Assembly (NCBI RefSeq): GCF_050003625.1
Contig: NC_134400.1
Location: 57,230,066 to 57,294,065 of the forward strand
DNA from: Haematobia irritans
Taxonomy: Eukaryota; Arthropoda; Insecta; Diptera; Muscidae
Length of the DNA stretch: 64,000 nucleotides
Reading direction: 5' to 3'
Position 1 is the stretch's first letter; every line of letters begins with the position of its first letter. The notes under the pieces are model-generated. The model did no database searches. It was not told the origin of the DNA and saw nothing but the letters and a program-made list of their open reading frames with translations. Shown in pieces: positions 36,009 to 48,870 of the stretch. The translations under genes and the position numbers were made by a program.

Positions 36009-37174
36009 CCACCGTCACATCAGCCGCTTCAATTGAGTCATCGAGGGCTTCCTCTTCACAGATCTCGGTGACTCTTGCAACAATCTGCGGTTCAGCTTTG
36101 GTGAGGTTTGAGCCTGTAGAAACTTCCCGCATATGATTTTCGCCATAGTCTGCAGGTTTTATGTCTCCTTCGGCTTCGCTAGGAGATGTTTTCACTGCTG
36201 ATTCTACCGGAGGCTTGTCCGTTTCGGAATCCTTTGGTTGATCGCTTTTGTATACCTTCATATGGATATCATGAAAGCCATAACTTACACGTCCTTGGGT
36301 CTGGGCTAGATGTGGCAGCGACTCTTTGTTTAATATAAACACCGCATGTCGTCTTGGTCCATCCACCTCATACAAACGACCAACCTTCCAATCGGCGGTT
36401 GGAAGATCTGGGTTACATTCTTTTAGTCTCTCTAGTATTGACTCAGGATCAGGAGGGTTTGCCGGTATCCATGCATGTGCTCTAGGTTTAGCCGGTATGT
36501 CTTTTTTATCGACTAACTCCAAAGCGGCTCCTTCCCAAACTTCACCAATTAGCATCAATGCAGCTTTAAAGCAATCCATAGACCTCTGGTCCGCAAAAGC
36601 TATTAACTTATATCGTTCTTGATACCATCCAGCATCTTGCCGTCGAGGACTTGGTCCGGGAAACTTTTTTCGCACCTCTGAGTAGACACCAGACATCGCG
36701 TTCTCAATTTCCCCCATTTTTGCCTTGGAATCATACCGTCCAATGCTCCTTTATTAATAATAGCACAAGGCTGTCTTTTGCAACTGAGGCAAACGATCTT
36801 TGATCCCGTTTAGAGGATGGCAGCTCATCCGGCGATCGTTCCCTTTTTCCAGCTTCAAGATTTCCTTGAGCCCATTTTAAGGAATCGCTTTGCTTAGCCG
36901 ACAACGTGCTTGGGTCGACTGATCCTAATTTCGTTAGGATAAACAAAGCATTTCTTCGTTCCTTGAATCTCTTTCGAGAGGGATTGCCTCCTTTTGATGT
37001 CGTCACCTTAGAAAAGGTTCGACTTGCCAATGTGTCACCGCCAGTCGACCCGTCTACAGGTCGACTAATTGGGCCCGACTCTTGGTCGCTGCCCAAATTT
37101 ATAACTTCAGTCGTTACCCGTCCACTGGGCCCTGAAGTTAGCAACCCAGTGGATGACTTTGAATTTCGCTGCAT
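35956..37174 (-). pseudogene. LINE ORF1 (DUF4780-type), frameshifted
   Basis: Starts MQRNSKSSTGLLTSG. A 4-base loss at about 36762 shifts the frame, and reading resumes at EIENAMSGVYSEVRKKFPGP. It contains the conserved DUF4780-like core (AGWYQERYKLIAFADQRSMD, AHAWIPANPPDPESI, YGFHDIHMKVYKSD). ORF1 proteins of this kind are thought to bind the LINE RNA. Confidence 0.88.
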
Positions 37175-37457
37175 GGTGGTTTATTATTTCCGTTCAGTTC
37201 GACGGTTGAATAGATGATGATTGTTCAACGTTACCTGCATAGAATTCCAAGATAAATTTTTAGGGTAAGGTTGCAGATTAATATTCTTCTTTTGCCGTTG
37301 TAGACTATTGGCGTAAAAGGTGTCTTAAGGGCTCGGCAAGTCTAGTTTTAGTAGCAATTCTTTTCCAAAATTTGAACCAATCAGGCCGCTTGTGCTGCCT
37401 TACAAGTTATCCTGATGAAAGGAGACATAGATATAGTTCTTATTCAAGAACCATACA

Positions 37458-38732
37458 AACGAGGGCAGTTCGGAAACTTCTTAGCCTAGCACAAAAAGCG
37501 CGCTATAAACAGAAAAAAGTTAAGTGTTTTGGAAACTTCCATCTCTGTTATGAACACATGTTAAATTTTGTTTCGATCTGCCAACTCCATCATATAGAAA
37601 CAGGTGTTCAAAAAAGACGCATCCGCAATTTTTTTACAATGGAAAAATTAGAAATGCGTGCTGTCATTAAACATTTACATAAAGGTTTATCGGGACAAGA
37701 AATTCATAATGATATAGTGAATGTGTTAGGTGAAAGAAAATTTGTATTGCTGAATTTAAACGTGGTCGCATAAGCATTGAAGATGAACCACGTAGTGGAC
37801 GCCCAAACAGCAAAAACAGAAATTGTAGCCAAAGTGCATGATATGGTATTAAATGATCGACGAATAAAAGTGCGTGAAATTGCTAATATCATGGGCATCT
37901 CAAATGACCGAGTCCATTTAATTTTGCATGAAGAACTACAGATGAAAAAGCTTTCTGCAAGATGGGTGCCGCATTTGTCTTTCTGCAAGATGGGTGCCGC
38001 ACAGTCGATCAAAAACGCATAAGAATGAACATTTCTCAAGCTTGTTTGGATCGTTTTAAGCGAAATAAAATGGATTTTAAGCGTCGTTTCATAACTGTTG
38101 ATGAAACATGGATCCACCACTATACTGCAGAGACAAAAGAACAGTCCAAATAATGGACTGAAACTGGAGGAAGTGCCCCAAAGAAGGCAAAAACAATTCA
38201 ATCGGCTGGTAAGGTTGTGGCAACGGTTTTTTGGGACTTCAAAGGTATTTTATTGATTGACTATCTGCAAAAGGGTAAAAAATAAATTCAGAGTACTATT
38301 GCAACCTTTTGGATCAATTAAATGTATAGATTCGAGAAAAACGTCCTGGCTTATAACACAAAAAAAAAATTCATCAAGACAACGCACAAGAGTGTTTTAA
38401 CAATGGCTCAAAATCAACGAATGAAAGTACGAGTTGCTTGACCACCCACCTTATTCTCCTGATTTAGCTACCAGTGACTTTTACTTGTTCCCAAATCTAA
38501 ACAAATTCCTCGCTGACAAGGACAAGGACTTACCTCAAATGAAGATGCAATTACAGTTGTAAACCACTATTTTGAAGACCTTGAGGAAAACTATTTTAAT
38601 CAAGGGATAGAATTGCTAGAAAAGCGTTGGACTAAGTGCATTGAAGTTTCAGGAGATTATATTGAAAAATAAAAATATTTTTGAAAAATTCTCTTCCATT
38701 CATAGGCTAAGAAGTTTCCGAACCGCCCTCGT
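37458..38732 (+). mobile_element. Mariner element inside LINE copy C
   Basis: 29-bp inverted ends starting ACGAGGGC(A/G)GTTCGGAAA, with a single mismatch between ends, at 37458-37486 and 38704-38732. The right flank starts with TA inside the LINE sequence; the left TA appears mutated to AA. Total 1275 bp, the size of a full mariner. Confidence 0.9.
37639..38671 (+). pseudogene. Mariner transposase (DD34D), frameshifted
   Basis: Begins MEKLEMRAVIKHLHKGLSGQ (helix-turn-helix), continues through KVHDMVLNDRRIKVREIA and RVHLILHEELQMKKLSARWV, then FITVDETWIHHYTAETKEQS (first catalytic Asp), HQDNA (second) and HPPYSPDLATSDFYLF (third), ending GDYIEK. Full length would be about 344 residues. It is broken by frameshifts and stops, including loss around 37735 and a 27-bp duplication of CTTTCTGCAAGATGGGTGCC at about 37953-38000. 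Confidence 0.9.
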
Positions 38733-40015
38733 ATATAAGAATAAGATCTGTGAATTAAGCACTCCGGGTTTCAAACTTTTGCATAATACCGGTAAAGATA
38801 AAAATCGAACATATATAATTGCTAAGAACGAACTAAACTTGTTTCTGCTTCCTTCATTGAACAATGCAGACACTGTCGTAGCCAATCTAGAGATATCCAA
38901 ATGCAAATACTGGGTATCTTCGGTCTACATGGGACATGATAGGGAGATGCCTCCATGTGCCGTTATGACTTTAGTTGAGGAGTCACTGAAAACAAAGACA
39001 AAACTCATTATACTAATACTAGTGCAAGGGAAGAGTCGCTAATAGGGTTTATTTTGTGTGCAATAAGGGAGATGCACCAACCTTCGTCACCAAAAACAGG
39101 CAAGAGGTGGTGGAGGTCACATTAGCCTCTCCGGAACTGAATGATAAGATATCTGAGTGCTCCAGGTTGCATTAAAACATCGGAGGGCAATTGGACAACG
39201 TCCAGTGAGGAGACGCTGTAGGTACTATTGGATACACATTTTCCTGGAAGTCAGACGGTGGCTCAGCGGTCATTTCCTATCGAGAAAATTGTATCGGAAT
39301 CTAGAATAAAATGGGCGTTAAATAGCTTTGGGCCATTCAAATCCCCCGGACCTGATGGAATTACTCCGGCGGAGTTACAAGCAGTGACTGAAAAAATTAT
39401 CCCCTGGTTAACGGTGATATATAAAGGATGTATAAACTTAGCATATATTCCAGAGAAGTGGAGGGAAACAAGAGTCGTTTTCATACCTAAAGCTGGAAAA
39501 GTATCTCACTCGAGTGCGAAGGATTTCCGTCCAATCAGCTTATCCTCATTCATACTTAAGACTCTGGAGAGGATGATAGACATTTATCTTTGAACTAGCG
39601 TCGATTCAAGTTTGCTCTCGAAACAACAGCATGCATACTCGAAGGGCAGGCCTACTGAGACCCCTTTGCAAGAACTAGTCAGCTTTATTGAAAGCTCACT
39701 ATCTGTCAATGAATACACAATCGTGGCGTGTCCATCCTTTTCCTTTGAAATTTCAGGCGGGTTTGAGGACAGATCAAGCAGAGCAGTTCAACCAGTACAC
39801 TTCCTGAAGATACATTTAAAGATTTTACCTATGAAGACTATATCAGATTCTCGATTTATAAGAACCATTTTTGTTTGAGTTTTAGAGGAATCATTAACAT
39901 CTCTTGTAAGTGTGCAAGAAAATTATAACATAACGTCTTAAATCTGTAGATTTTCACCCGAAAAGTAAAATGTGGAAATTTTACATTGAGTTTCAAGCAA
40001 TTTTCATGATCAGTG

Positions 40016-41545
40016 CGCTTTCTATACCCTCAAGAAGTGAAATCGGTCTGTATAGAGGCATTATCAAATGGACCGATAATCCGACTTAATCCGATACACG
40101 TTTTTGTGAGCCTAAAATACCAGAATATTTACAATTTCAGGCAAATCGGATAAAAACTATGGCTTCTAGAAACCCAAGTAGTTAAATCAGGAGGTCGTTC
40201 TTATGGTGGCTACACTAAAATATGGACCGATACTCACTGTTTTCAGCACACCTCTTTATGGCCCGAAAATATATCTAGATTTCCAATTTCAGGCTAATTG
40301 GATAAAAACTACGGTTTCTATAAGACCAAGACCCCAAATCGGGAGGTCGGTTTATATGGGGACCCTACCAAAACATGGACCCATTCTCACCATTTTGGCA
40401 CATCTCCTCATGGTTCTAAAATACCTCTAGATTTGGAATTTCAGGTAAATTGAATAAAAACTGCGGATTGTAGAAGCCCAAGAAGTAAAATCGGGAGACC
40501 GGTCTATATGGGGGCTATACCAAAACATGGACCGATACTCACCATTTTTGGCACACCTCTTTATGGTCATAAAATACCTCTAGATTTAAAATTTCAGGAA
40601 AATTGGATAAAAACTACGATTTCTATAAACCCAAGCCCCAAATCGGGAGGTCGATTTATATGGGGACCAAACCAAAACATGGACCGATACTCATCATTTT
40701 TGGCAAACCTATTTATGGTTCGAAAATACCTCCAGATTTCCAATTTCAGGCAAATTGGATAAAAACTACGGTTTCTATAAGACCAAGACCCCAAATCGGG
40801 AGGACGGTTTATATGGGGACCATACCAAAACATAGACCGATGCTCACCAGTTTTGGCATACCTGTTTATGGTTCTAAAATACTTCTAGATTTCGAATTTC
40901 AGGTAAATTGAATAAAAACTGCAGATTTTAGAAGCCCCAGGAGTAAAATCGGGAGATCGGTCTATATGGGGGTTATACCAAAACATGACCCCATACTCAC
41001 AATTTTTGGCACACCTATTTATGGTTCGAAAATACCTACAGATTTCCAATTTCAGGCAAATTGGATAAAAACTACGGTTTCTATAAGCCAAAGAAGTAAA
41101 ATCGGGAGATCGGTCTATATAGGGGCTATACCAAAACATGGACCGATACTCACCATTCTTGGCACACCTCTTTATTGTCATAAAATACCTCTAGATTTCA
41201 TATTTCAGACAAATTGTATAAAAACTACGATTTCTATAAGCCCAAGACCCCATATCGGGAGGTCGGTTTATATGGGGACTATATCAAAACCTGGACCGAT
41301 ATAGCCCATCTTCGAACTTGACCTGCTTGCAGACAAAAACGAGTTTGTGCAAAATTTTAGCATGATTGCTTCATGATTGAAGACTGTAGCGTGATTACAA
41401 CATACAGATAGACAGACAGACGGACATGGTTATATCGTCTTAGAATTTCTCGATGATCCAGAATATATATATTTCGATATTTCGATGTGTTACAAACGGA
41501 ATGACAAACTTATTATGCCCCCGTCACCATTCTATGGTGATGGGT
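40016..41545 (+). mobile_element. 153-bp-array element, family A, about eight units
   Basis: Units alternate between two subtypes: one with CCCAAATCGGGAGGTCGGTT and one with GTAAAATCGGGAGATCGGTC, suggesting amplification of a two-unit (306-bp) block. GACAGACAGACGGACATGG and a 3' hairpin (TTATGCCCCCGTCACCAT / ATGGTGATGGGTATAA) close it. The 5' subterminal repeat is not present. Confidence 0.75.
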
Positions 41546-41554
41546 ATAAAGATA

Positions 41555-41725
41555 TGTGAACAGAGGCACTCCCCAAGTCAACCTGCAATAAAATCCTTGG
41601 ACTCTATGTTCCTTAACTCGAAAACGGCCATCGACTGCCGCAAATCTCTCAACGAGATGTCTGAGCAGTACAATATTCATATGGGTGCCTGGCCATAGGA
41701 ACATACCGGGGAACTGTAGGGTTTC
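41555..41725 (+). mobile_element. R1/LOA-like LINE fragment, copy D
   Basis: Starts in the reverse transcriptase (VNRGTPQ region) and jumps after CCCCAAG directly to RNase H (CAACCTGCAATAAAATCC, SLDSMFLNSKTAIDCRKSL). About 1 kb is deleted at that junction, and the piece ends by about 41725. The following AT-rich 340 bp to 42065 shows nothing recognisable. Confidence 0.8.
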
Positions 41726-42543
41726 CATATGGACAATTTTCAAAAGAGAACTTTCGCTTTAAAAAAAGAGAACATTTTAACTAAAAAGAGTTTACAATAA
41801 AAAAATTCTTTATTAAATAATTAATAATTTTATTGATGTTAAAATTAAAATAATAATAGTTTCTAATGATAGAAACAACGAAATAAATATATAATAAAAC
41901 AATAAAAAACAAAAAGAATCACATTTTCTTAAAAAATAAGCAAAATAAATTCAACAAGTAGTGTGAGATAGAAAATAAGAATTGTATTGATATAAACCGA
42001 AGACTATGACCTATGGTCGTCAGTCCCTTTATATGTTACATTATTTCTTAGAAAAATTTTAAAGATTAAAAATTTAATTCGTACATCAATTCTTTTCTGC
42101 AATTTACACAAGTTTTTATAAAGCTTGCAAGTACTTTCCAATTTATCACGAAACCATTCAAAATTTGTATTAGCTCATTCTCATTGAGCGAAACCTTTTG
42201 GAAATATTGGTATCGAAATTCATTTAATGCTGGGCATTTGCATAAGAAATGCTGCAAATTTTCATTTTCATTTAAGTTGCACATTGAACAAAGGGGATTT
42301 CCATTTTGATGAAAGCTATTTTCATTTAATTTAATCATGCTGCTTCTTGCTTTTAATATCCACATTTTTTCGTCTGGAGTTAAATTGTTATTTATATTAG
42401 AGGTCTGCACAATTCCATTTGTAAATGCAGAGTACACGTGTACTTGCTACATGAGTACATCTATTTGAGAGATTCGCAAAACAATTGGTACACATTTTGA
42501 TGAACACCAAAGCCACGAGTAACTTCTTGTTGCTACTCTGATG

Positions 42544-43750
42544 CAGCGTTGCCAATTTAGCTTTTTTCCCGCTAGATTTGGCTTTTTTTGAAGACGTTTA
42601 GCGGGGAAAAATGCATTTAGCTTTTAGCTTTTTTTCTGGCTTTTTTTCATGACCCTTTTAGCTATTTTTGGCTTTTTTATTTTCGACATATTCGTATTGA
42701 AATATGGATAAAACTTCGTTTTTATCTAAGCCTTGCTGCCAGAATAAGGTTTTCCACATATTTCAAAACTCAATTGAAACATTAATAATTATTCCAGCCA
42801 TTATGCGGGCATTTTTGCAGCAAATACACCTTGTTGTAAAGTTTTTTTCCTCATATTCATAAAAGTTATCGTAAACTTTAAATCTACTATTACCATCCAA
42901 ATTCCTTATATAAACTGTCAGAAATTATTAGGAATAATAGCATTGGACTCGTTTATCCTTTTTATGTTATTATAATATTCTAAACTTATTATGATATTAC
43001 TAAATTAAAATAGTAGATGTGAATTGCTTTGTACACTGAAAAAATATTGTGGTGAGGCCAAAGATTTCATGTCCTTAAAATACGAACGCGAATTTTGGTT
43101 ATAATAGCATTTGTGAATTTCTCTTATATAAAACTTTCCTTTGCCCAAAGCCTATAAAGTCGTTTTGTCCTTATAGTTAAGTGATTTGACTTAAAAATGG
43201 GTATCTTTTCATGAAAGAAGGCTAGGGTCAATTCTAAAAAATTCTGAAAATTAATGAAATAGTCTTTAAATTTGTGGAGTTTTTGTATCTTGACCACAAA
43301 CCAAAATAGCGTTCAAAAGTAGGTTTGTATGGGAAATTTTCGAATAAAAGTTATTCAATATAAACTTGCAAGACAGTTAGAATGGGTTTTATTCTCTTGG
43401 GTAAAATTAGGAGAAGTGTACACCTTTACGAATTTATCATTAATTCAGTTAAAACGAAATATATTGATATTTTCTAATGCAGTTCTATGTGACATTCTGC
43501 AATATATCGCACATTGGACTTGTTGATGATTGACCAGCTGACAATTGCAAGTTTACTGGGAAAAATGTTTTTACTAGGAAATATAAACGAAGGACTTCCA
43601 GTAAAAATTTGTGATAGTAATCAAAATGTATCGAGTACCCAAAAAAAATTTAGCTTTTTTTCTAGCTATTTTTTTAAATTTTTTAGCTTTTTTTGGCTAG
43701 TTTTTTGGACAAATCTAGCGGTTTTTTGTGAAACAATTCTGGCAACGCTG
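42544..43750. mobile_element. Nested hAT-type element, CAGCGTTGCCA ends
   Basis: Ends CAGCGTTGCCA (42544) and TGGCAACGCTG (to 43750) with the 8-bp duplication CTCTGATG (42536-42543, 43751-43758). Subterminal TTTAGCTTTTTTTGGC-type repeats at both ends (42556-42685 and 43645-43720). No transposase. A CACTGAAAAAA MITE fragment lies inside. Confidence 0.9.
43034..43330 (+). mobile_element. CACTGAAAAAA MITE fragment, copy 3
   Basis: Starts TA-CACTGAAAAAATATTGTG and follows the 3' end region of the copies at 792-2359 and 10008-13388 in reverse or forward order for about 300 bp. The far end is missing. Confidence 0.6.
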
Positions 43751-46700
43751 CTCTGATGTCTTCACTACCAACAAACACATATTCCTCTTTCTCTCTTATT
43801 GAAGTGTACTCAGAGTGATCACATCGAGTATGTTGCGAGAACAAAACTTCATAGAGTACTCCATGTACCACGTGCAGTTACAATACATAAAACAGTTACT
43901 CTCCATAATAAATGTTTTCGGTTTGTTATAAAGAACGGCAAACGTTAAGTTAAGTGTGTGACATACATAAATATATGAAATATGTGACATACATACATAT
44001 CTATGATTAATAATAATGGAAAGTTTTGCTTCGCACATAACTGAGAAATACTTGTGGTACCACGTGAAGTGAAGAGAATCCATGTTGTACTTCTTCTCAA
44101 GTACTTACATTTTTATTGTTCCTTCTTTTCGGAACACATATTGTTTCGGATAAGTACTTGGTGGTATTTGACAAGCAAGTGTTCTCTTCACTTCACTACT
44201 TGCGCTCTGAGAGAAAGACAGTGTATGTACTATATTCGACAGCGAATTGCATACATGTAGTGAAAAGTTATTCGATGCAGACCTCTAATTTATATATAAA
44301 GAACCAGCCATTGGATCAAGCTTGCTATAAAATCTGGAAGTCTCAGTGGCTTTTCCGATATGATAATTAAAATGTTTCGATTGTAAATTCTGCAAAAGCA
44401 AATCCGTTTTCCCAATCCAATGATTTTTTGAGACTATCTCAAGAGGGCCAACATCATTCTCTGTCATGAGGTCCATTATGTTTTTTGCCCAAAATAACTT
44501 TTGGCTCAAAACTTGTTTTGCCAATATATGGGGTAGTCTTTCTTCGCTGTAATCAAAAAGTACTCGGTTCAGATATCTTAAGTGTGTTTTCAACGTTTAC
44601 ATATGTCCATTTTCAACTACAGTTTCGAGCATGAGTATATAAGAGGGTGTGAAGGATGGCATTTTTAATATTTTCTTTAAGAAGAATAAAGTAAGGGTGT
44701 CCACTTCTTCGAACTGTGAGAACCCCCATACTTGCGACCCATAAGATTGGATTGCTCTACAGACAGCAAGAAACAGTTTCCATTTTACCGTAAGGGACAC
44801 ATTTGCCTTGGAAAGAAGAGTTTCCCATGTTGAATTAATGCTGTTTTTTGCTGATTGATTTCTCTTCTGAATATGCTTACTAAAAGAGAATTTCGGTGTG
44901 AGAATCATTCCTAGGTAGCAATATTCGGATGTAGTATCAATTTGTTCACCTTTATAGAACCATTTTTCGGCATTTGCATTTCGCCCACCTCTCTTGAAAA
45001 TCATTATTTTCGACTTATCCAAGTTGGCCTCCATATTCCAGAGTTCGCAGTATTTTTCAAGTTTATTTATCATCTGTTGTAAGACATTTATTTCATTTGC
45101 CAAGAGTACAATATCATCAGCTTAAAGTAATAGTCGAATATTTATGTTATCCACGTATGTTCGACCGCCAATAAAATCATTTAAATCATCCAAATATAGA
45201 GCAAATAAAAGGGGCGAGAGAAGACAACCTTGTTTGACCCCTGTTTTAGTAATGAAATCGTCAGAGAGTACCTTTCCAGTCCATACTGCGAATGAAGTTT
45301 TTTCAATAAAACGTAACATCTTTGTCGAAACACCAAGATTATTTAACTTATAAATCATAGCATTACGTGATACCCTATCAAAAGCAGATTTAAAATCGAC
45401 AAAGAACGCATATGTTTTTAAGTTTTTGTGCCAGTTCAGGTGAATAATTGAGCAGAGGGAAAATATATTATCCGATGTAGAATAGTTTTTACGAAAACCT
45501 GCTTGGTATTCATTAAGTTTCCCATGCTTTTCTGTCCATTTTGCTAGTCGCTCGGTGATTATTCCCATCATTATCTTTGGCAGGCAATTCATAAAAGATA
45601 TACCTCTGTAGTTAGCCGGCTGTGAGCTGTCTCCTTTTTAAAAAATTGGGTATATAATACTTTTATGGAATTCTGGATCAAGAACACCGGTCTCAAAAAT
45701 CTCATTACAGGAATTAGTTATTTCCTGTAGTAGATTATCTGGTGCAAATTTAAAAAACTCATATGTTATTCGGTCTTCTCCGGGTGCTTTATTTAACTTT
45801 GCTTTTGATAGGAACTCTCTTACTTCAAATAGAGTGATATCTGCATCTAAATCTTCATCAAACATGTTCATATGTGCATAGAGAAAATCTGAAGATAGCT
45901 GTGGCTGATTTAGAAGTTGTTGGAAGTGAGCTTTAAAGGCGGAAGCTGACACCTGCATATTTTGTGTCGTTTCTTGATTTCGAATTTCTTTAACAATCTT
46001 CCACCAGTCTTTTGAGTCATTTACGAAGTCTATTTTTTTCTCTAGATTAATTTGGTATTGGATTTTAGCATTACGGCATATCTCTTTATATTTTTTGTTT
46101 AGATGTATATAACGATTTTTGTTTTCATCTGTGCTCTCCTTTCTGTATTTGTAAAGACTCTTAAAAGAAGCCTTCCTGGCATTAAAACACTGTATGTTAA
46201 ACCATCGTTCCTTTTTTGGAAAATTAACATAATTCTTAATGCATGATTTATTTGCTTCTTTTATTATTTTTCCAATCTCATTGAAACTATATGGTGATTG
46301 TTGCCTCCGCGATTCTATTAAGTTTTGCACTTTACTTTTGTATTCTGACGATTTTCTATCATTCCATTGCAGTTTGGGAAGGAGTGACTTTTTAATATCT
46401 TCAAATTTCCTCTCTATAAATGTCATAGATAAAACTATTGGCATATGATCCGACCAAGTCTGTTTATCAACTTTAAATGAATCAATTGAATAAAGTAATT
46501 CTTGAGATATCGCACATATATCGTTGACGGAGGTGCCTATAGTACTCACAAAAGTAAATTCCCCAAAATTATCCCCTTTTGTCATTCCATTTGTGATAAC
46601 TAGACTGTGGTCGCAGCAAAAGTTTATGAATTCTCTTCCCCTTGAATTTATTTCATTGTCTTTTGATCTCCTTTCGTCGAGTCCTGCGTAAAATGTTGAT

Positions 46701-47317
46701 TTAAAGGGTTCATCAATAATGTTTTGCAGTGAACCAATACGGACGTTTAAGTCGCCAATTAATATAGGATTTTCTATATCATATTCTCTGAATAGGTCAT
46801 CAAGTTTGGACAATTGTTCTTTCCATGTCGCATTTCTCATATACATTGGGATAATGTTGAAATTATTTCTTCCCATTGTGATATTAATTATACCTATATC
46901 ACCAAACTTACAATACGAATATTTCATACTTCTATCACACAATCGTTTTTTTTTATCCCATACAAGCAACCTCCAATTCCTCTTCCAAATCTTGAGTGTC
47001 TTACTGCAGGATCCCAAAAAATTTCAAAATCGCCGAAGTCTTTGTTGAACAATTCAGTTTTTTTCCAAACAGATGTGCGTTTCCAGCAAGACAAATATAT
47101 CAAAATTATTTATGTAGTTGAAAAAATCTGTATATAATATTTTATTTTCTAAACCATGAACATTGTACGATAATATATTTATATTTAAGGCTTCATTCAA
47201 GTTCTCGCTTTCACATATATTGCCTGATTTTAGTTTTTGGTTGATTTTAACTAGCAAATTGTCGTATTCGATATTTATAAGATTTATCTTATCTCCATAG
47301 AGCTCCTTTAGAATTCA

Positions 47318-48592
47318 ACAAGTATATACGGCCGTAAGTTCGGCCAGGCCGAAGCTTATGTACCCTCCACCATGGATTGCGTAGAAACTTCTACTGAAGA
47401 CTGTCATCCACAATCGAATTACTTGGGTTGCGGTAACACTTGCCGATGGCAAGGTATCTTAAAACTTCCTAACACAGTAATATATACCACATAGTCCATA
47501 CGTGGTATATATTAAACTAAAAAAGGCCGATTAAATACGTATATAATTAAGTTTAAAGTTTCTATAGAAATAAAATTTTGACATTTTCTATAGAAGTAAA
47601 ATTTGGAAAAAAAAATTCTATAGAAATAAAATTTGGAAAAAATTTTCTATAGAAATAAAATTTTGGCAAAATTTTCTATAGAAATAAAATTTGGAAAAAA
47701 TTTTCTATAGAAATAAAATTTTGACAAAATTTTCTATAGAAATAACATTTTGACAATGTTTTCTATAAAAATAAAATTTTGGTAGATTATTTTTGGCTCG
47801 AGTGGCAACCATGATTATGAACCGATAAGGACCAATTTTTGTGTGATTGGGGATCGCCTATATATAACTATAGACCATATAGACCAATTTTGGCATGGTT
47901 GTTAGAGACAATATACTAACACCATGTGCCAAATTTCAGCCGGATCGGATGAAATTTGCTTCTCTTAGAGGCTCCGCAAGCCAAATCGGGGGATCGGTTT
48001 ATATGGGGGCTATATATAATTATGGACCAATGTGGACCAATTTTTGCATGGTTGTTAGAGACCATATACTAACACCATGTACCAAATTTCAGCCGGATCG
48101 GAGGAAAATTGGTTCTCTTAGAGGCTCCGCAAGCCAAATCGGGGGATCGGTTTATATGGGGCTATATGTAATTATGGACCGATATGGACCAATTTTTGCA
48201 TGATTGTTAGAGACAATATACTAACACTATGTACCAAATTTCAGCCGGATCGGATGAAATTTGATTCTCTTAGAGCAATCGCAAGCCAAATTTGGGGGTC
48301 CCGTTTATATGGGGGCTATACGTAAAAGTGGACCGATATGGCCCATTTGCAATACTGTCCGACCTACATCAATAACAACTATTTGTGCCAAGTTTCAAGT
48401 CGATAGCTTGTTTGGTTCGGAAGTTAGCGTGATTTCAACAGACGGACGGACGGACATGCTCAGATCGACTCAGAATTTCACCACGATCCAGAATATATAT
48501 ACTTTATGGAGTCTTAGAGCAATATTTCGATGTGTTACAAACGGAATGACAAAGTTAATATACCCCCATCCTATGGTGGAGGGTATAAAAAT
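47318..48592 (+). mobile_element. 153-bp-array element, family B, complete copy
   Basis: In order: 5' ACAAGTATATACGGCC, palindrome TTCGGCCAGGCCGAA, subterminal repeat TACCCTCCACCATGG (47361-47375), a unique region, a 29-bp-unit array (about 47560-47790), TTTGGCTCGAGTGGCAACCA, about four 153-bp units (core ends at 47997 and 48150), GACGGACGGACGGACATGC, conserved block, and 3' hairpin with CTATGGTGGAGGGTATA (48571-48586). The last motif complements the 5' subterminal repeat. Best reference copy of the architecture. Confidence 0.85.
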
Positions 48593-48870
48593 CACATTTT
48601 CTTTAAAAAAAACACATAAAACAAAATAAGTTAAAATATTAAAATTAATTGAGATCAATATCTGATTCTGATGAATCGAAATTATACTTTTTTGAGCTAC
48701 TTATTAGTGCTAAGTATTTTTTATCGTTAATAATTAAATCTTTAAAAGATTTACATTTCAAATCCTTAAGATTGTATACAACCGTGATTGTATACGCCGT
48801 ACGTCGAAACGTCGCAATTGTGTTCCGGCCTTTAATTTGTCAACAGATTTAACCGAGTAAACAATTAGCA

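Larger units (their letters stand above)
32306..37220 (-). mobile_element. R1/LOA-like LINE, near full length, broken copy B
   Basis: Flanked by the 13-bp duplication TTGTTCAACGTTA (32293-32305 and 37221-37233). It covers the whole element from TTCAACCGTCGAACTGAACG at the 5' side to the TAACC tail, but has several small deletions and a loss of about 65 bp in the 5' leader, including the palindrome present in the intact copy. Confidence 0.93.
37384..39735 (+). mobile_element. R1/LOA-like LINE internal fragment, copy C, split by mariner
   Basis: Positions 37384-37457 encode the start of the endonuclease (LLMKGDIDIVLIQEPY in one frame). After the mariner, 38733 resumes with KNKICELSTPGFKLLHNTGK and runs, with internal deletions near 39055 and 39160, into the early reverse transcriptase (SPGPDGITPAELQ) to about 39735. 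More diverged than copies A and B, so it is older. No 3' tail. The next 280 bp (to 40015) is unrecognised. Confidence 0.85.
42398..44287. mobile_element. hAT-type element, TAGAGGTCTGCA ends
   Basis: Inverted ends TAGAGGTCTGCA (42398) and TGCAGACCTCTA (to 44287) are flanked by the 8-bp duplication ATTTATAT (42390-42397, 44288-44295). Subterminal regions are rich in GTACTT and CACGTG-type palindromes. No transposase. It inserted into the LINE frame and holds another element. Confidence 0.9.
42066..47257 (-). pseudogene. LINE ORF2: endonuclease, reverse transcriptase, C-terminal C/H region
   Basis: Endonuclease: NINILSYNVHGL, the catalytic-Glu motif LLETHI, PILIGDLNVRIG and WSDHMPIVLS. Reverse transcriptase: LNEYQAGFRKNYSTSDNI, FFVDFKSAFDRVSRNAMIYK, GVKQGCLLSPLLFALYLDDL, ADDI, EYCYLGMILTPKF. 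C-terminus: CSMCNLNENENLQHFLCKC. Breaks: a frameshift near 47030, one at the T/A run near 45638, and a stop (TAA) replacing the residue before Ala-Asp-Asp near 45122. Removing the hAT at 42398-44287 and one target copy joins SLYIN and NNLTPDEKMW in frame. No RNase H was seen. Confidence 0.85.
42066..47310 (-). mobile_element. Second LINE type (APE-class, clade unassigned), with nested insertions
   Basis: The coding remains run from about 47257 down to 42066, split by a hAT element at 42398-44287. Endonuclease, reverse transcriptase and C-terminal Cys/His region are in LINE order. Target duplications and the 3' tail were not resolved. A complete family B array element abuts at 47318. Confidence 0.8.

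Noticed and set aside
47900..48240. CRISPR-like regularly spaced repeat
   Set aside because: Units are 153 bp with similarity throughout, no unique spacers, in a eukaryotic context with no cas genes.
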